From Shinella sp032095155 (GTDB lineage: Bacteria; Pseudomonadota; Alphaproteobacteria; Rhizobiales; Rhizobiaceae), in assembly GCF_049199905.1 (NCBI RefSeq), contig NZ_JBLZPK010000012.1, positions 1 to 64,000 on the forward strand: a DNA stretch of 64,000 nucleotides. The letters run 5' to 3'. Position 1 is the first letter of the stretch. Every line of letters begins with the position of its first letter. Below, one piece after another: positions 51,582-61,737 of the stretch. A program made the position numbers and the translations under genes. The notes below the pieces were generated by a model, which did not search any database, was not told the DNA's origin, and saw nothing but the letters and a program-made list of their open reading frames with translations.

Positions 51582-51694
51582 ACCCATCCCTCGATCAGGA
51601 TATAGAGTATCATCGCAAGACTTGCGGCGGAGAGAGCGTATCCGATGAGGTCGGCGAAACGATGCTTGTTCTGCTGGCGGAAGATGGAAGACAT
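51575..51694 (-). CDS. 39-residue single-helix membrane microprotein
   Basis: ATG at 51694 directly after GAGGAGGACATC, a near-perfect ribosome binding site. The product has a basic front (MSSIFRQQNKHRF), one hydrophobic helix (ADLIGYALSAASLAMILYI) and an end GWVW. This is the layout of a tail- or signal-anchored inner-membrane microprotein. No family is recognised. It was found because of its ribosome binding site, and it is too short for standard gene tracks. Confidence 0.55.
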   Translation of the reverse strand: MSSIFRQQNKHRFADLIGYALSAASLAMILYILIEGWVW

Positions 51695-52206
51695 GATGTC
51701 CTCCTCGCATTGGGGCCAGGGCAATCAACCCTTAAACAGCAGCGCCCGTAAGATGGCTGCTGGAACAATCACAGTGAGCTGCCTCCTCTCTATTAGCAAG
51801 GAATCAATTGCGTTCGTTTGGTGGCATCCGTTGAGACTGTTGCGGTCCGGTGACGCGGTCATCTCGCTAAGTTAATGAAAATCCGTGCGGATTTGTTTTC
51901 GCCTTGGTGCTTCGATTGGAAGCGAAACCATAGATGAAATCCAGAGATATTTTTTATTTAAAAATACAAGCCAGCATTCTCATTTCTGTGCTATAGTGAT
52001 TTTAAATTTAGAGCTCCACGTGTGCGCAATTTCGATGGAAATTTGCAATTACGAGCTTTGTTTTTCTCTTGATTTCAGAAGAATATGCCGTTTTTAACGG
52101 CGATTCGTAGTTTTTTATTTTTTTGACATGGCGAAGCTTCTCGCAGATCGGGGCCGAAATCTCCGCGTCGGAGAGGCGCGCAATTCACATATCGCAAGGA
52201 GTTGTC
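51695..52206. other. AT-rich 500-bp gap
   Basis: No gene is supported. From 51880 to 52130 the composition is strongly A/T-rich, unlike any other stretch of the window except 976-1110 and 31700-31860. It includes a possible terminator hairpin (52087-52124). It probably holds the promoter of the DUF1488 gene and may be a xenogeneic-silencer target. Confidence 0.4.
52087..52124 (+). terminator. Possible hairpin plus T-rich tract
   Basis: GCCGTTTTTAACGGC at 52087-52101 can fold into a 6-bp stem. A T-rich tract follows at 52110-52124, about 9 bp away. The spacer makes it imperfect as a rho-independent terminator. No clear gene ends just upstream. Confidence 0.3.
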
Positions 52207-52458
52207 ATGAGTCTCAGTTTTCCAAACCAAAGCCGAAGCTATGAAGAGGCTGGCAAGCGTATCCGCTTCATTGGTCATGATGGCATGTTCGAGATCCCGT
52301 TCTTCGCGGGGTCGGACCTATTCCCGGGAGTGACATCCGAAGCCGGTTATCTCAGGGCTTTCGACGATGCCCGCGTCTCTGTCTACAATGCCGCCCGCCG
52401 CGCCTATTCCGCCGCCCGCAAGCCGGCCTACGTCCTGACGCGCGCCGATTTCGGCTGA
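52207..52458 (+). CDS. DUF1488 family protein
   Basis: 83 residues from ATG 52207 (AAGGAG at 52196-52201). MSLSFPNQSRSYEEAGKRI, FIGHDGMFEIPFF, and RAFDDARVSVYNAARRAY are typical of DUF1488 proteins, which are small single-domain proteins common in Rhizobiales. No function is established. It lies about 100 bp before the giant glucan synthase-like gene and may share regulation with it. Confidence 0.8.
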   Translation: MSLSFPNQSRSYEEAGKRIRFIGHDGMFEIPFFAGSDLFPGVTSEAGYLRAFDDARVSVYNAARRAYSAARKPAYVLTRADFG

Positions 52459-52564
52459 GAGCGCCGAACACCGGAGCAGAGCTTCGGCGACCCTTCACAT
52501 CCCCAGAACGATTGCCGGTTTCGCCCGGCCGGCTGCCTGGCCGCATCCGGGCAAAGGAATGATT

Positions 52565-55500
52565 ATGGCCAGAGGCCAAGAGCGTGGCGTGGAAGACATC
52601 GGCAACTCGGAAACCGCTGTTGTCGAAAGAACCGTGGCCGAACGGATCCTCCACCCCGAGGCGGGTTCCAGACCGCCGCCGGAGCCGAAAGCGGTTGCGG
52701 ACGGGAAAGGCGACGGCGACCGTCCGTCGTCCGGCTTTGGTTTCCGCCGCACGCCGGGCGGGCCGTGGAACGATCCCGTGCCGGTACGGGAGGAACTTTT
52801 CGGCATCGAACGGCTTGAGCAGCACGCGGCAACGCTTGCGCTTGCCCAGCCGGTAACGAAGCGGCCGCCGTCCGTCCAATCCCTGCACAAGCGCCTGAAG
52901 AGCAACGCGGCGGTCCTGCTTGCCGCCTATCGTGCCAGCGCCCTGGAGGTGGAGAACGAGCGCGGCGTCGTGCCGGCGGCCGAATGGCTGCTGGACAATT
53001 ACCATCTGGTCGAGGAGCAGATCCGCGAGATCCATGACGACCTGCCGCCCAACTATTACAGGCAGCTGCCAAAACTCGCCGAGGGGCCTTTCGCCGGATA
53101 TCCACGCGTCTTCGGCATTGCCTGGGCCTTCGTCGCGCACACCGACAGCCATTTCGATCCAGAGACGCTCGTCCGCTTCATCGCTGCCTATCAAAAGGTT
53201 CAGCCGCTGACGATCGGCGAGTTGTGGGCAGTGGCGATCACCCTGCGCATCGTGCTCGTCGAGAACCTGCGCAGGCTTGCCGACCAGATCACGGCCGGGC
53301 GCCGCATGCGTGCCGAGGCGGATGCGCTGGCCGACCGGCTCTTGGCGAACGAGGGTCGCGGCAGCGCGCTTGAAAAGGTCTCCGCCGACCCCCTGCCCGA
53401 GCTCTTCGCGGCCCAGCTTGCCAAACGGCTGCGCGACCAGGACCCCAGCACGACGCCGGCGCATGGCTGGCTGGAGGCGCGGCTGGCAAGGCAGGACAGC
53501 TCGGTGGATGCCGTGGTGCGGCATGCCCAGCAGCGCCAGGGCGCGTCGAATGTCACGATCAGGAACATCATCACCAGCATGCGGCTGATCAGCGATGTCG
53601 ACTGGGCCGATCTTTTTGAAAAGGTCAGCCTCGTCGATGCCCGCCTTTCGGCCGACGGCAGCTTCGCCCGCATGGATTTCGCCACGCGCAACCTCTACCG
53701 CAGCGCCATCGAAGACCTCGCCCGCGGCTCGGACCTGTCGGAACTCGACATTGCAGGGCAGGCGGTGAAAGCGGCACGGGCGGCACCGGTCACGGGCGAC
53801 ACCGCCTCGCAGGCCGAACGTGTCGGCGATCCGGGCTACCATCTGATCGCGGAAGGGCGGCCGGCCTTGGAGCGCACGATCGGGTTCCGCCCGCCCCGGC
53901 ATCTGATCGCCGGGCGGCTGGCGGCGCGCACGGGCATTGCCGGTTATGTCGGGGCGATCGGGCTCGTGACGGCGATGCTTCTGGCCCTTGCGCTATGGCT
54001 GCTGTCCATCGCCGGTCTTTCCGCGCCCGGCATGATCGTCTTCGCCGTGCTGGCGCTGCTGCCGGCGAGCGATATCGCGACGGCACTCGTCAACCGCTTC
54101 GTGAGCTGGAGCCATGGCGCGACCGGCCTGCCGGGGCTGGAACTCGCGCAGGGCGTCCCACCGTCGTCGCGCACGCTCGTCGTCGTGCCGACGCTCCTGA
54201 GCAATCGTGCCGACCTGCTGGAGCAGATCGAGCGGCTGGAAGTTCATCATCTCTCGGGCGCGGGCGGCGACCTGAGCTTCGCTTTGCTGACCGACGGGAA
54301 GGATGCCTCGCAGGAGACCGTCGAGGGCGATGGTGCGCTTCTCGCGCTCGCTGTCGAGGCCATGGCCGACCTCAACCACCGGCACGGGCCGGGTCCTTCC
54401 GGCGACCGCTTCCTGCTTTTGCACCGCAAGCGCCGGTTCAATGCAGGCGAGAACGTCTGGATGGGCTGGGAGCGAAAGCGCGGCAAGCTGCACGAGCTCA
54501 ACCGCCTGCTGCGCGGCGCCACCGACACCAGCTTCATGGCGCTTGGCGGAAAGCCGCCGACGGTGCCGCCGGATGTGCGCTATGTCATCACCCTCGACGC
54601 GGATACAAGACTGCCGCGCGACACGGTCCTGCGGCTGATCGGCAAGATGGCGCACCCCCTCAACCGGCCGCGTTTCGATGCCGGGCAGCAGCGGGTGGTC
54701 GATGGCTATGCGATCATCCAGCCGCGCGTCACCCCGTCGCTTCCCATCGGCCGCGAAGGCTCGCTCTACCAGCGGGTCTTTTCCGCGCCCGGCGGCATGG
54801 ATCCCTATGCGGCGGCCGTTTCCGACGTCTATCAGGATCTGTTCGATGAGGGTTCCTATACCGGCAAGGGCATCTATGACGTCGATGCCTTCGAGGCGGC
54901 GCTGGCCGGGCGCATACCCGAGAATACCCTTCTCAGCCACGACCTTTTCGAGGGTACCTTCGCGCGGGCGGGGCTTGCCTCCGATGTCGAGGTGGTCGAC
55001 GATTTTCCGTCGCGTTACGACGTCGCCGCCCGGCGCCAGCACCGCTGGACGCGCGGTGACTGGCAGCTGCTGCCGTGGATATTCGGGCGGCGGGCACTTC
55101 CCGCCCTCGGCCGCTGGAAGATGCTGGACAATCTGCGCCGCACCCTCATCGCGCCGTCGACATTCATGGCGCTCGTGGCCTGTTGCGTGATGCCGTTGCA
55201 GGCGGGCGTGACCGCGGCGCTGCTGGTCGCGTCCTGCATCGCCCTTCCCGCCTTCCTGCCGGTGGCCTTCGCCATCCTGCCGCGCCGCAGCGGCCTGCAA
55301 CTGAGCAGCCATGCCGTCAGGCTTGCCGGCGATATCAAGCTCGCCGCGATGCAGGCGGCGCTCGGCCTGTCCTTCCTGCCCGATCAGGCCTGGCGCAATT
55401 GCGATGCCGTGCTCAGAACCGCCGGCCGGCTGCTGGTGACGCGCAGGAAACTCTTGGAGTGGACGACCGCCGCGACATCTGGAAACCGGAGGCGGCTGAC

Positions 55501-58500
55501 GCTTGCCGGCTTCTACCGTGACATGGCGGGCGGCACCGTCGTCGGGCTGGTCCTCCTGGCCGCTGCCGTCGCGTTTTCACCGGCCGCCTGGCCTTTGGCG
55601 CTGTTGCTGGCACTCCTCTGGTCGGCCGCCCCCGCCGTCGCGCTCTGGGTCAGCCGGTCGCCGACGGCACGGCCGGGCAGGGCGCTTTCGGATGCCGATG
55701 CGGTGGAGCTCCGGCTCGTTGCGCGGCGCACATGGCGGTTCTTCGAAACCTTCGTCACCCCGCTGGAAAACATGCTGCCGCCGGACAATTTCCAGGAAAC
55801 CCCGCTGCCCGCCATCGCCCACCGCACCTCGCCGACCAATATCGGCCTCTATCTTCTCTCGACGGTCGCCGCGCGCGACTTCGGCTGGGTGGGAACCCTT
55901 GAAGCGCTCGAACGGCTGGAAGCGACTTTTTCGACGCTCAAGCGGCTCGACCGGTTCAACGGGCATTTCTTCAACTGGTACGATACACGCGATCTGAGAA
56001 CCCTTGCTCCCCCCTATGTCTCCTCCGTCGACAGCGGCAATCTCGCCGGCCACCTGATCGCGCTGGCGAATGCCTGCGAGGAGTGGGCCGAGATACCGCC
56101 GGCGGAAGACGGCCAGGGTTTCGGCGATACGCTGGCGCTCGCCCGCATGGCCCTTGGTGAGACGGCCGGCAATCCCGGTGCCAGCCTGGCAGCCATTCTT
56201 GACGAGGCGGAAACCCTCGTGCGCGGCCCGCAATCCATCGAGGCCGCAACACCCGCATTGATGCGGCTTCTGGACAAGGCCTTGAAACTGGCCGAACAGG
56301 CAGGACCTACCGATGACGGCACGGCCGCCGATCTGACCTTCTGGATAGGCGCGCTCGCCCGATCCGTCACACAGGCCGCGCGCGACCGGCAGGTCTTCCG
56401 CGACGATGCCGCCTCCGTGAAAGCCCGGCTTCAGGCGCTTGCGGACACAGCCCGCACCATGGCGCTCGACATGGATTTCGCCTTTCTGTTCGATCCCGAC
56501 AGGAAGCTCCTGTCCATCGGCTATTCGCTCGCCGATAACGGGCTCGACCCGAACTGCTACGACCTTCTTGCTTCGGAAGCCCGGCTTGCGAGCTTCTTCG
56601 CCATCGCAAAGGGCGATGTCAGCACGCGCCATTGGTTCCGCCTCGGCCGGGCGGCGACGCCGCTCGGCAGCGGCTCGGCGCTGATCTCCTGGTCGGGCTC
56701 GATGTTCGAATATCTCATGCCGTCGCTCGTGATGCGCGCACCGGCGGGAAGCCTGCTCGACGATACGAACCGGCTGATCGTGGCGCGGCAGGAGGCCTAT
56801 GGGCGGTCGCGGCATGTGCCCTGGGGCATATCGGAATCCGCCTTCAATGCGCGCGATATCGAGTTCACCTATCAATATTCCAACTTCGGCGTGCCGGGGC
56901 TCGGCCTCAAGCGCGGGCTGTCGGGCAACATGGTCGTCGCCCCCTATGCCACCGGCTTGGCCGCCATGGTCGATCCCCATGCCGCGCTCGAAAACTATAG
57001 GCATCTCGAATCCCTCGGCGCACGCGGCGTTCACGGCTTCTACGAGGCGCTGGACTTCACCCGCGCCCGCCTGCCCGAAGACGCGCGCGTCGAGATCATC
57101 CGCAGCTACATGGCCCATCACCAGGGCATGACCATCGTCGCTATCGCCGTCCTCCTGCAGGACGGGCGCATGCGGGCGCGGTTCCACCGCGAACCCATGA
57201 TCATGGCCAGCGAACTCCTGCTGTCGGAGCGCATGCCGCGCGACGTGGCGATCGCCCGTCCGCGCGCCGAGGAGGTCAAGGCATCCGCCGGCATTTCGCT
57301 GAACCCGGCGCCGTCGGTGCGCCGGCTGGCGCTGCCCGTTGCCGGCACGCCGGTCACGCATCTCCTGTCCAACGGGCGCTATGCGGTCATGCTGACGGCC
57401 TCGGGCGGTGGCTACAGCCGCTGGCGCGATATCGCCGTCACGCGCTGGCGCGAGGATGCGACCCGCGACGATTGCGGCGCCTTCCTCTTTCTTAGGGACA
57501 TGCAGACCGGTACGGTCTTCTCGCCCAGCCTCCCGGCGGCGGGCGACAGGGCCGAGGCCTCGGTGGTCTTCGGCGAGGACCACGCACAATATATCCGCCA
57601 TGACGAGACGCTGACGACGGAGATGGATGTCATCGTCTCCGGCGAGGACGACGGCGAGGTGCGCCGCATCTGCCTCACCAACAGCGGGCGGCGGGCACGC
57701 GAGATCGAACTGACCTCCTATGCCGAACTGGTGCTCGCCACCCCGGCCACCGACAACGCGCATCCCGCCTTCGCCAAGATGTTCGTCGAAACCGAGCATT
57801 TGGCCGAATACGGCGCGCTCATCGCCACGCGCCGCCGCCGGGCGCCTTCGGAGGCCGAGATATGGGCCGCCCACTTTGCCGTGGTCGAGGGCGATGCGAT
57901 CGCCGATCCGCAATACGAATCCGATCGTGCCCGTTTCCTTGGGCGCGGCCGCACTATCGCCACCGCCGCCGCTATCCATGACGGGCAGGCGCTATCCAAC
58001 ACCGCGGGAACCGTGCTCGATCCGATCTTCGCGCTACGCCGCAGCGTGCGGGTGCTTCCCGGCAAGGTGGCGCGCATCGCCTTCTGGACGGTCGTCGCGC
58101 GGTCGCGGGAGGAGCTTATCGAACGCATCGACAAGCATCACGACAGGAGTGCTTTCGAGCGGGCGAAGACGCTCGCCTGGACCCAGGCCCAGGTGCAGCT
58201 TCACCATCTCGACATGGATCTAGAGGAGGCGGCGGACTTCCAGCGCCTTGCCGCGCCGATCCTCTATGCCGACGCGCGCTTCCGCCCCGCCTCGGATGCC
58301 ATCCTCGCCGGTGCCGGGCCGCAGTCGGGCCTGTGGCCCTACGGCATTTCCGGCGACCTGCCGATCGTGCTCCTGCGCATCGAGGATACCGAAGATCTTC
58401 CGCAGTTGCGCCAGATGCTGCGTGCGCATGAATACTGGCGCATCAAGCGGCTGGCCGTCGATCTGGTGATTGTCAACGAACGCGCCGCCTCCTATGTGCA

Positions 58501-61186
58501 GGATCTGCAGAACGCCGTCGAAGCCGCCGTGCGCTCCAGCCAGTCCCGCCCGCGTTTTGGCGACATGCCGGCGCAGGGCGCGGTGCATGTGCTGCGCGCC
58601 GATTTCCTGAACCAGGAGACGAAAAACCTCCTGAACGCCACCGCGCGCGTCGTGCTGTCCGCCCATCGCGGCCTCATCGCCGATCAGCTGGCGCGTCTTT
58701 CCGCCGGCATCGAGCGCTTGGCTCCTCTGCCTCCGTGCTTTCCGTCGAAGCCCCCGGCCGAGATGGTCGCGCAGCCGGAAGACCTGGAGTTCTTCAATGG
58801 GCTGGGAGGCTTCGACAGGAATGGCACGGAATATGTGACCGTGCTGGAAAACGGCGCGACGACCCCGATGCCCTGGATCAACGTCATCGCCAATCCCGCC
58901 TTCGGTTTCCAGGTGTCGGCGGACGGCAGCGCCTATAGCTGGGCGGAAAACAGCCGCGAGAACCAGATCACCCAATGGTCCAACGACCCGGTCGGTGACC
59001 CCTCCGGCGAGGCGCTGTACATCCGCGACGAGGAGACGCTGGAGCTCTGGAGCCCGACGGCTCAGCCGATTCGGGACAACGGACGGTATGTGGCGCGCCA
59101 CGGCTTCGGCTACAGCCGCTTCGGGCATCGGGCGCATGGGATCGAAAGCGAATTGCTCTCCTATGTGCCGCTTGCCGATCCGATCCGCATTTCGCGGTTG
59201 ACGCTGACCAACCATTCGTCGCGGCCGCGCCGGCTGTCGGTCACGAGCTATGCCGAGTGGGTCCTCGGCACCCTGCGCGGTGCAAACGCGCCGTTCATCG
59301 CCACATCCCTCGATGCCGGGACGGGCGCGATCTTCACCCGCAATCGGTCGGCCATGGGTTTCCCCGGCCGCGTCGCCTTCGCCGATCTCGGCGGCCGTCA
59401 GACCGCATGGACCGGCGACCGCACGGAGTTCCTCGGGCGGGGCGGGAGCTCAGCGCGACCGGCGGCGCTTACAAGAAGAATGCCGCTCGGCGCTAAGGTC
59501 GGCGCGGGTCTCGATCCGTGCGCCGCATTGCAATGCACGATCGAGCTCGACCCGGGCGAAAGCATCGAGCTTGTCTCCTTCCTTGGTGAGGCCGCTTCGG
59601 CCGAGGTGGCCGGCGCGCTGATCACCCGCTACCGCGCCGCCGATCTCGATGCGGTTCTTACCGACGTGACCGGGCATTGGCAGACGCTGTTGCAGACCGT
59701 GCAGGTCAGGACGCCGGACCGGGCGATGGATATCATGCTGAACGGCTGGCTGCTTTACCAGACGCTCGCCTGCCGCATCTGGGCGCGCTCGGCCTTTTAC
59801 CAGGCCAGCGGCGCCTATGGCTTCCGCGATCAGTTGCAGGACGGCATGGCTTTGGCCTTCGCCCGGCCGGAGGAGACGCGGGGGCACATTCTGCGCGCCG
59901 CCGGGCGGCAGTTTGCCGAAGGCGACATGCAGCATTGGTGGCTGCCCCATTCCGGCGCGGGCGTGCGCACCCGGATTTCCGACGACCGCGTGTGGCTCGC
60001 CTTCGCCACCGCGACCTATATCGGAACGGCTGGCGACGCGCCGATCCTCGATGAAGCCATCCCGTTCCTGGATGGGCCGGTCCTCGCCGAGGGAGAACAC
60101 GATGCCTTCTTCCAGCCGACGCCCTCCGGCGAGACGGCCTCTCTCTTCGAGCATTGCGCCCGCGGCCTTGATCAGGCTGTCGCGCTCACCGGCCGGCATG
60201 GCCTGCCCCTGATGGGCACCGGCGACTGGAACGACGGCATGAACCGGGTGGGCGAGGGCGGCGAGGGGGAAAGCGTCTGGCTTGGTTGGTTGCTTATCCG
60301 CGCGATCGACCTGTTCGCGCCGCTTGCGGAGAGCCGCGACCCCGAACGCGCCGCGCGCTGGAAGGCACATGCGCAGACGCTCAAGGCTTCTATTGAACAG
60401 GAAACCTGGGACGGGGCGTGGTACCGGCGCGCCACCTTCGATGACGGCTCATGGCTGGGATCGAAGGACAATGACGAATGCCGGATCGACAGCATCGCCC
60501 AGTCCTGGGCGGTCCTGTCCGGCGCTGCCGATCCCGCCCGCGCCGCCACCGCCGTGGCATCGCTGGAAACCCACCTGATCCGCAAGGAGGACGGCCTCGC
60601 GCTCCTCTTCACGCCGCCTTTCGATGCGACCCCACGCGATCCGGGCTACATCAAGGGCTATCCGCCGGGCCTGCGTGAGAACGGCGGCCAGTACAGCCAC
60701 GCCGCCATGTGGGCGATCCTCGCCTTCGCCCGGCTGGGGGAGGGCGATAAGGCACACGATCTCTTCGCTCTCCTCAACCCAATCAACCATGCGGGCACGC
60801 CGGAGGCCGCGCTGCGCTACAAGGTCGAACCCTATGTGGTGGCCGCCGACGTCTATTCGGTCGCGCCGCATGTCGGACGCGGCGGCTGGACATGGTACAC
60901 GGGCTCCGCCGCCTGGATGTACCGCGCCGGCATCGAGGGCATCCTCGGTCTGCGCCGGGAAGGCGGAGTGCTCGTGATGGAACCCTGCCTGCCGGCATCA
61001 TGGCCGCAGGTCAAGGTGATAATCACAATGAGTGATACTCGCTACGAAATCCAAATCGGAAGGGCTTCGGATCGGCCAGACAGCCCGCCCTCCGCGACGT
61101 TGGACGGCGCGCCGTTGCCCTACGCCGGCGGCCTGATACGTTTGCTGCTGGATGGCGGCGACCATGTTCTGGTGGTGATTGAATGA
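52565..61186 (+). CDS. Cyclic beta-1,2-glucan synthase-like protein (GT84-GH94, NdvB/ChvB family)
   Basis: 2,873 residues from ATG 52565; AAAGGA is too close to the ATG at 52559. The N-terminal 420 residues resemble the region preceding the transferase in NdvB (AEWLLDNYHLVEEQIREIH). Membrane helices lie near 462-490, 861-905 and 992-1030. The GT84 domain lies between, with LDADTRLP (about 676) and QHRWTRGDW (about 824). The second half has two GH94-type beta domains and a phosphorylase-like catalytic part with GTGDWNDGMNRVG (about 2549). It would polymerise, trim and cyclise beta-1,2-glucan at the inner membrane. No ndvA exporter is adjacent, so it may be a second paralogue. Confidence 0.9.
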   Translation: MARGQERGVEDIGNSETAVVERTVAERILHPEAGSRPPPEPKAVADGKGDGDRPSSGFGFRRTPGGPWNDPVPVREELFGIERLEQHAATLALAQPVTKRPPSVQSLHKRLKSNAAVLLAAYRASALEVENERGVVPAAEWLLDNYHLVEEQIREIHDDLPPNYYRQLPKLAEGPFAGYPRVFGIAWAFVAHTDSHFDPETLVRFIAAYQKVQPLTIGELWAVAITLRIVLVENLRRLADQITAGRRMRAEADALADRLLANEGRGSALEKVSADPLPELFAAQLAKRLRDQDPSTTPAHGWLEARLARQDSSVDAVVRHAQQRQGASNVTIRNIITSMRLISDVDWADLFEKVSLVDARLSADGSFARMDFATRNLYRSAIEDLARGSDLSELDIAGQAVKAARAAPVTGDTASQAERVGDPGYHLIAEGRPALERTIGFRPPRHLIAGRLAARTGIAGYVGAIGLVTAMLLALALWLLSIAGLSAPGMIVFAVLALLPASDIATALVNRFVSWSHGATGLPGLELAQGVPPSSRTLVVVPTLLSNRADLLEQIERLEVHHLSGAGGDLSFALLTDGKDASQETVEGDGALLALAVEAMADLNHRHGPGPSGDRFLLLHRKRRFNAGENVWMGWERKRGKLHELNRLLRGATDTSFMALGGKPPTVPPDVRYVITLDADTRLPRDTVLRLIGKMAHPLNRPRFDAGQQRVVDGYAIIQPRVTPSLPIGREGSLYQRVFSAPGGMDPYAAAVSDVYQDLFDEGSYTGKGIYDVDAFEAALAGRIPENTLLSHDLFEGTFARAGLASDVEVVDDFPSRYDVAARRQHRWTRGDWQLLPWIFGRRALPALGRWKMLDNLRRTLIAPSTFMALVACCVMPLQAGVTAALLVASCIALPAFLPVAFAILPRRSGLQLSSHAVRLAGDIKLAAMQAALGLSFLPDQAWRNCDAVLRTAGRLLVTRRKLLEWTTAATSGNRRRLTLAGFYRDMAGGTVVGLVLLAAAVAFSPAAWPLALLLALLWSAAPAVALWVSRSPTARPGRALSDADAVELRLVARRTWRFFETFVTPLENMLPPDNFQETPLPAIAHRTSPTNIGLYLLSTVAARDFGWVGTLEALERLEATFSTLKRLDRFNGHFFNWYDTRDLRTLAPPYVSSVDSGNLAGHLIALANACEEWAEIPPAEDGQGFGDTLALARMALGETAGNPGASLAAILDEAETLVRGPQSIEAATPALMRLLDKALKLAEQAGPTDDGTAADLTFWIGALARSVTQAARDRQVFRDDAASVKARLQALADTARTMALDMDFAFLFDPDRKLLSIGYSLADNGLDPNCYDLLASEARLASFFAIAKGDVSTRHWFRLGRAATPLGSGSALISWSGSMFEYLMPSLVMRAPAGSLLDDTNRLIVARQEAYGRSRHVPWGISESAFNARDIEFTYQYSNFGVPGLGLKRGLSGNMVVAPYATGLAAMVDPHAALENYRHLESLGARGVHGFYEALDFTRARLPEDARVEIIRSYMAHHQGMTIVAIAVLLQDGRMRARFHREPMIMASELLLSERMPRDVAIARPRAEEVKASAGISLNPAPSVRRLALPVAGTPVTHLLSNGRYAVMLTASGGGYSRWRDIAVTRWREDATRDDCGAFLFLRDMQTGTVFSPSLPAAGDRAEASVVFGEDHAQYIRHDETLTTEMDVIVSGEDDGEVRRICLTNSGRRAREIELTSYAELVLATPATDNAHPAFAKMFVETEHLAEYGALIATRRRRAPSEAEIWAAHFAVVEGDAIADPQYESDRARFLGRGRTIATAAAIHDGQALSNTAGTVLDPIFALRRSVRVLPGKVARIAFWTVVARSREELIERIDKHHDRSAFERAKTLAWTQAQVQLHHLDMDLEEAADFQRLAAPILYADARFRPASDAILAGAGPQSGLWPYGISGDLPIVLLRIEDTEDLPQLRQMLRAHEYWRIKRLAVDLVIVNERAASYVQDLQNAVEAAVRSSQSRPRFGDMPAQGAVHVLRADFLNQETKNLLNATARVVLSAHRGLIADQLARLSAGIERLAPLPPCFPSKPPAEMVAQPEDLEFFNGLGGFDRNGTEYVTVLENGATTPMPWINVIANPAFGFQVSADGSAYSWAENSRENQITQWSNDPVGDPSGEALYIRDEETLELWSPTAQPIRDNGRYVARHGFGYSRFGHRAHGIESELLSYVPLADPIRISRLTLTNHSSRPRRLSVTSYAEWVLGTLRGANAPFIATSLDAGTGAIFTRNRSAMGFPGRVAFADLGGRQTAWTGDRTEFLGRGGSSARPAALTRRMPLGAKVGAGLDPCAALQCTIELDPGESIELVSFLGEAASAEVAGALITRYRAADLDAVLTDVTGHWQTLLQTVQVRTPDRAMDIMLNGWLLYQTLACRIWARSAFYQASGAYGFRDQLQDGMALAFARPEETRGHILRAAGRQFAEGDMQHWWLPHSGAGVRTRISDDRVWLAFATATYIGTAGDAPILDEAIPFLDGPVLAEGEHDAFFQPTPSGETASLFEHCARGLDQAVALTGRHGLPLMGTGDWNDGMNRVGEGGEGESVWLGWLLIRAIDLFAPLAESRDPERAARWKAHAQTLKASIEQETWDGAWYRRATFDDGSWLGSKDNDECRIDSIAQSWAVLSGAADPARAATAVASLETHLIRKEDGLALLFTPPFDATPRDPGYIKGYPPGLRENGGQYSHAAMWAILAFARLGEGDKAHDLFALLNPINHAGTPEAALRYKVEPYVVAADVYSVAPHVGRGGWTWYTGSAAWMYRAGIEGILGLRREGGVLVMEPCLPASWPQVKVIITMSDTRYEIQIGRASDRPDSPPSATLDGAPLPYAGGLIRLLLDGGDHVLVVIE

Positions 61187-61460
61187 GGAGACGCTCAATC
61201 TCGAAAGTCGCATCGGCCTGGAATTTGCCGAGTTATAACGGGAGTTTGGGTATTCAAATCCGTACAAGAGTATTGAAGATATCTACGTGTATAGACTATT
61301 TTTGGGGGAGTGCTTCCTATGGGGCACGCCTCTTCCTTGCTACGGATAGAGGAAGGCTGCCGGCATAGGTGACATAACGTTGACATGGCATGACTGATCG
61401 GTGGTGATGGTGCGGCCAACTTTGTATTGCTGCTTTCCCTTGCGCTACGACAGCCGTAAT
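61187..61460. other. Intergenic, no gene seen
   Basis: About 275 bp after the giant gene, moderately A/T-rich around 61240-61320. No recognisable protein, RNA or terminator was found. Confidence 0.4.
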
Positions 61461-61737
61461 GACTGTCTCAGAAGACCGGCACGGCCAATGCATTCCAGTC
61501 CTTCTGGTATTTGGGTGCGGTGAAGTTCTTCCTGATCGGCTACCTGCTGGCGCGGCTCTGGTCGAGTGCCAAGGAGGGGCAGGCGGCGGGCCAGTTCTCG
61601 TCTATATGGGCAAGTCCGTCGTGCCGGCGATGCGTCGCGAAGGACTGCGCATTGGCGCCTGGAGCTCTCTGAAGATCGGCGTCGTGGTGATGACCCCGGC
61701 CCTGATCCTGTCTCTTGCCGCGCTCATCCTGCAGTGA
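61461..61737 (+). pseudogene. Chimeric remnant: wzy fragment joined to an ArsB-like C-terminus
   Basis: 61472-61633 aligns with 20349-20508 of the Wzy-like gene at roughly 90 percent identity but in a shifted frame with small indels. After about 61634 the sequence changes to an open tail (RREGLRIGAWSSLKIGVVV, then MTPALILSLAALILQ and stop), which resembles the last helix of ArsB-type or similar membrane transporters. The unit begins with GACTGTCTCAGA at 61461-61472. It is not expected to make a working protein. Confidence 0.6.
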
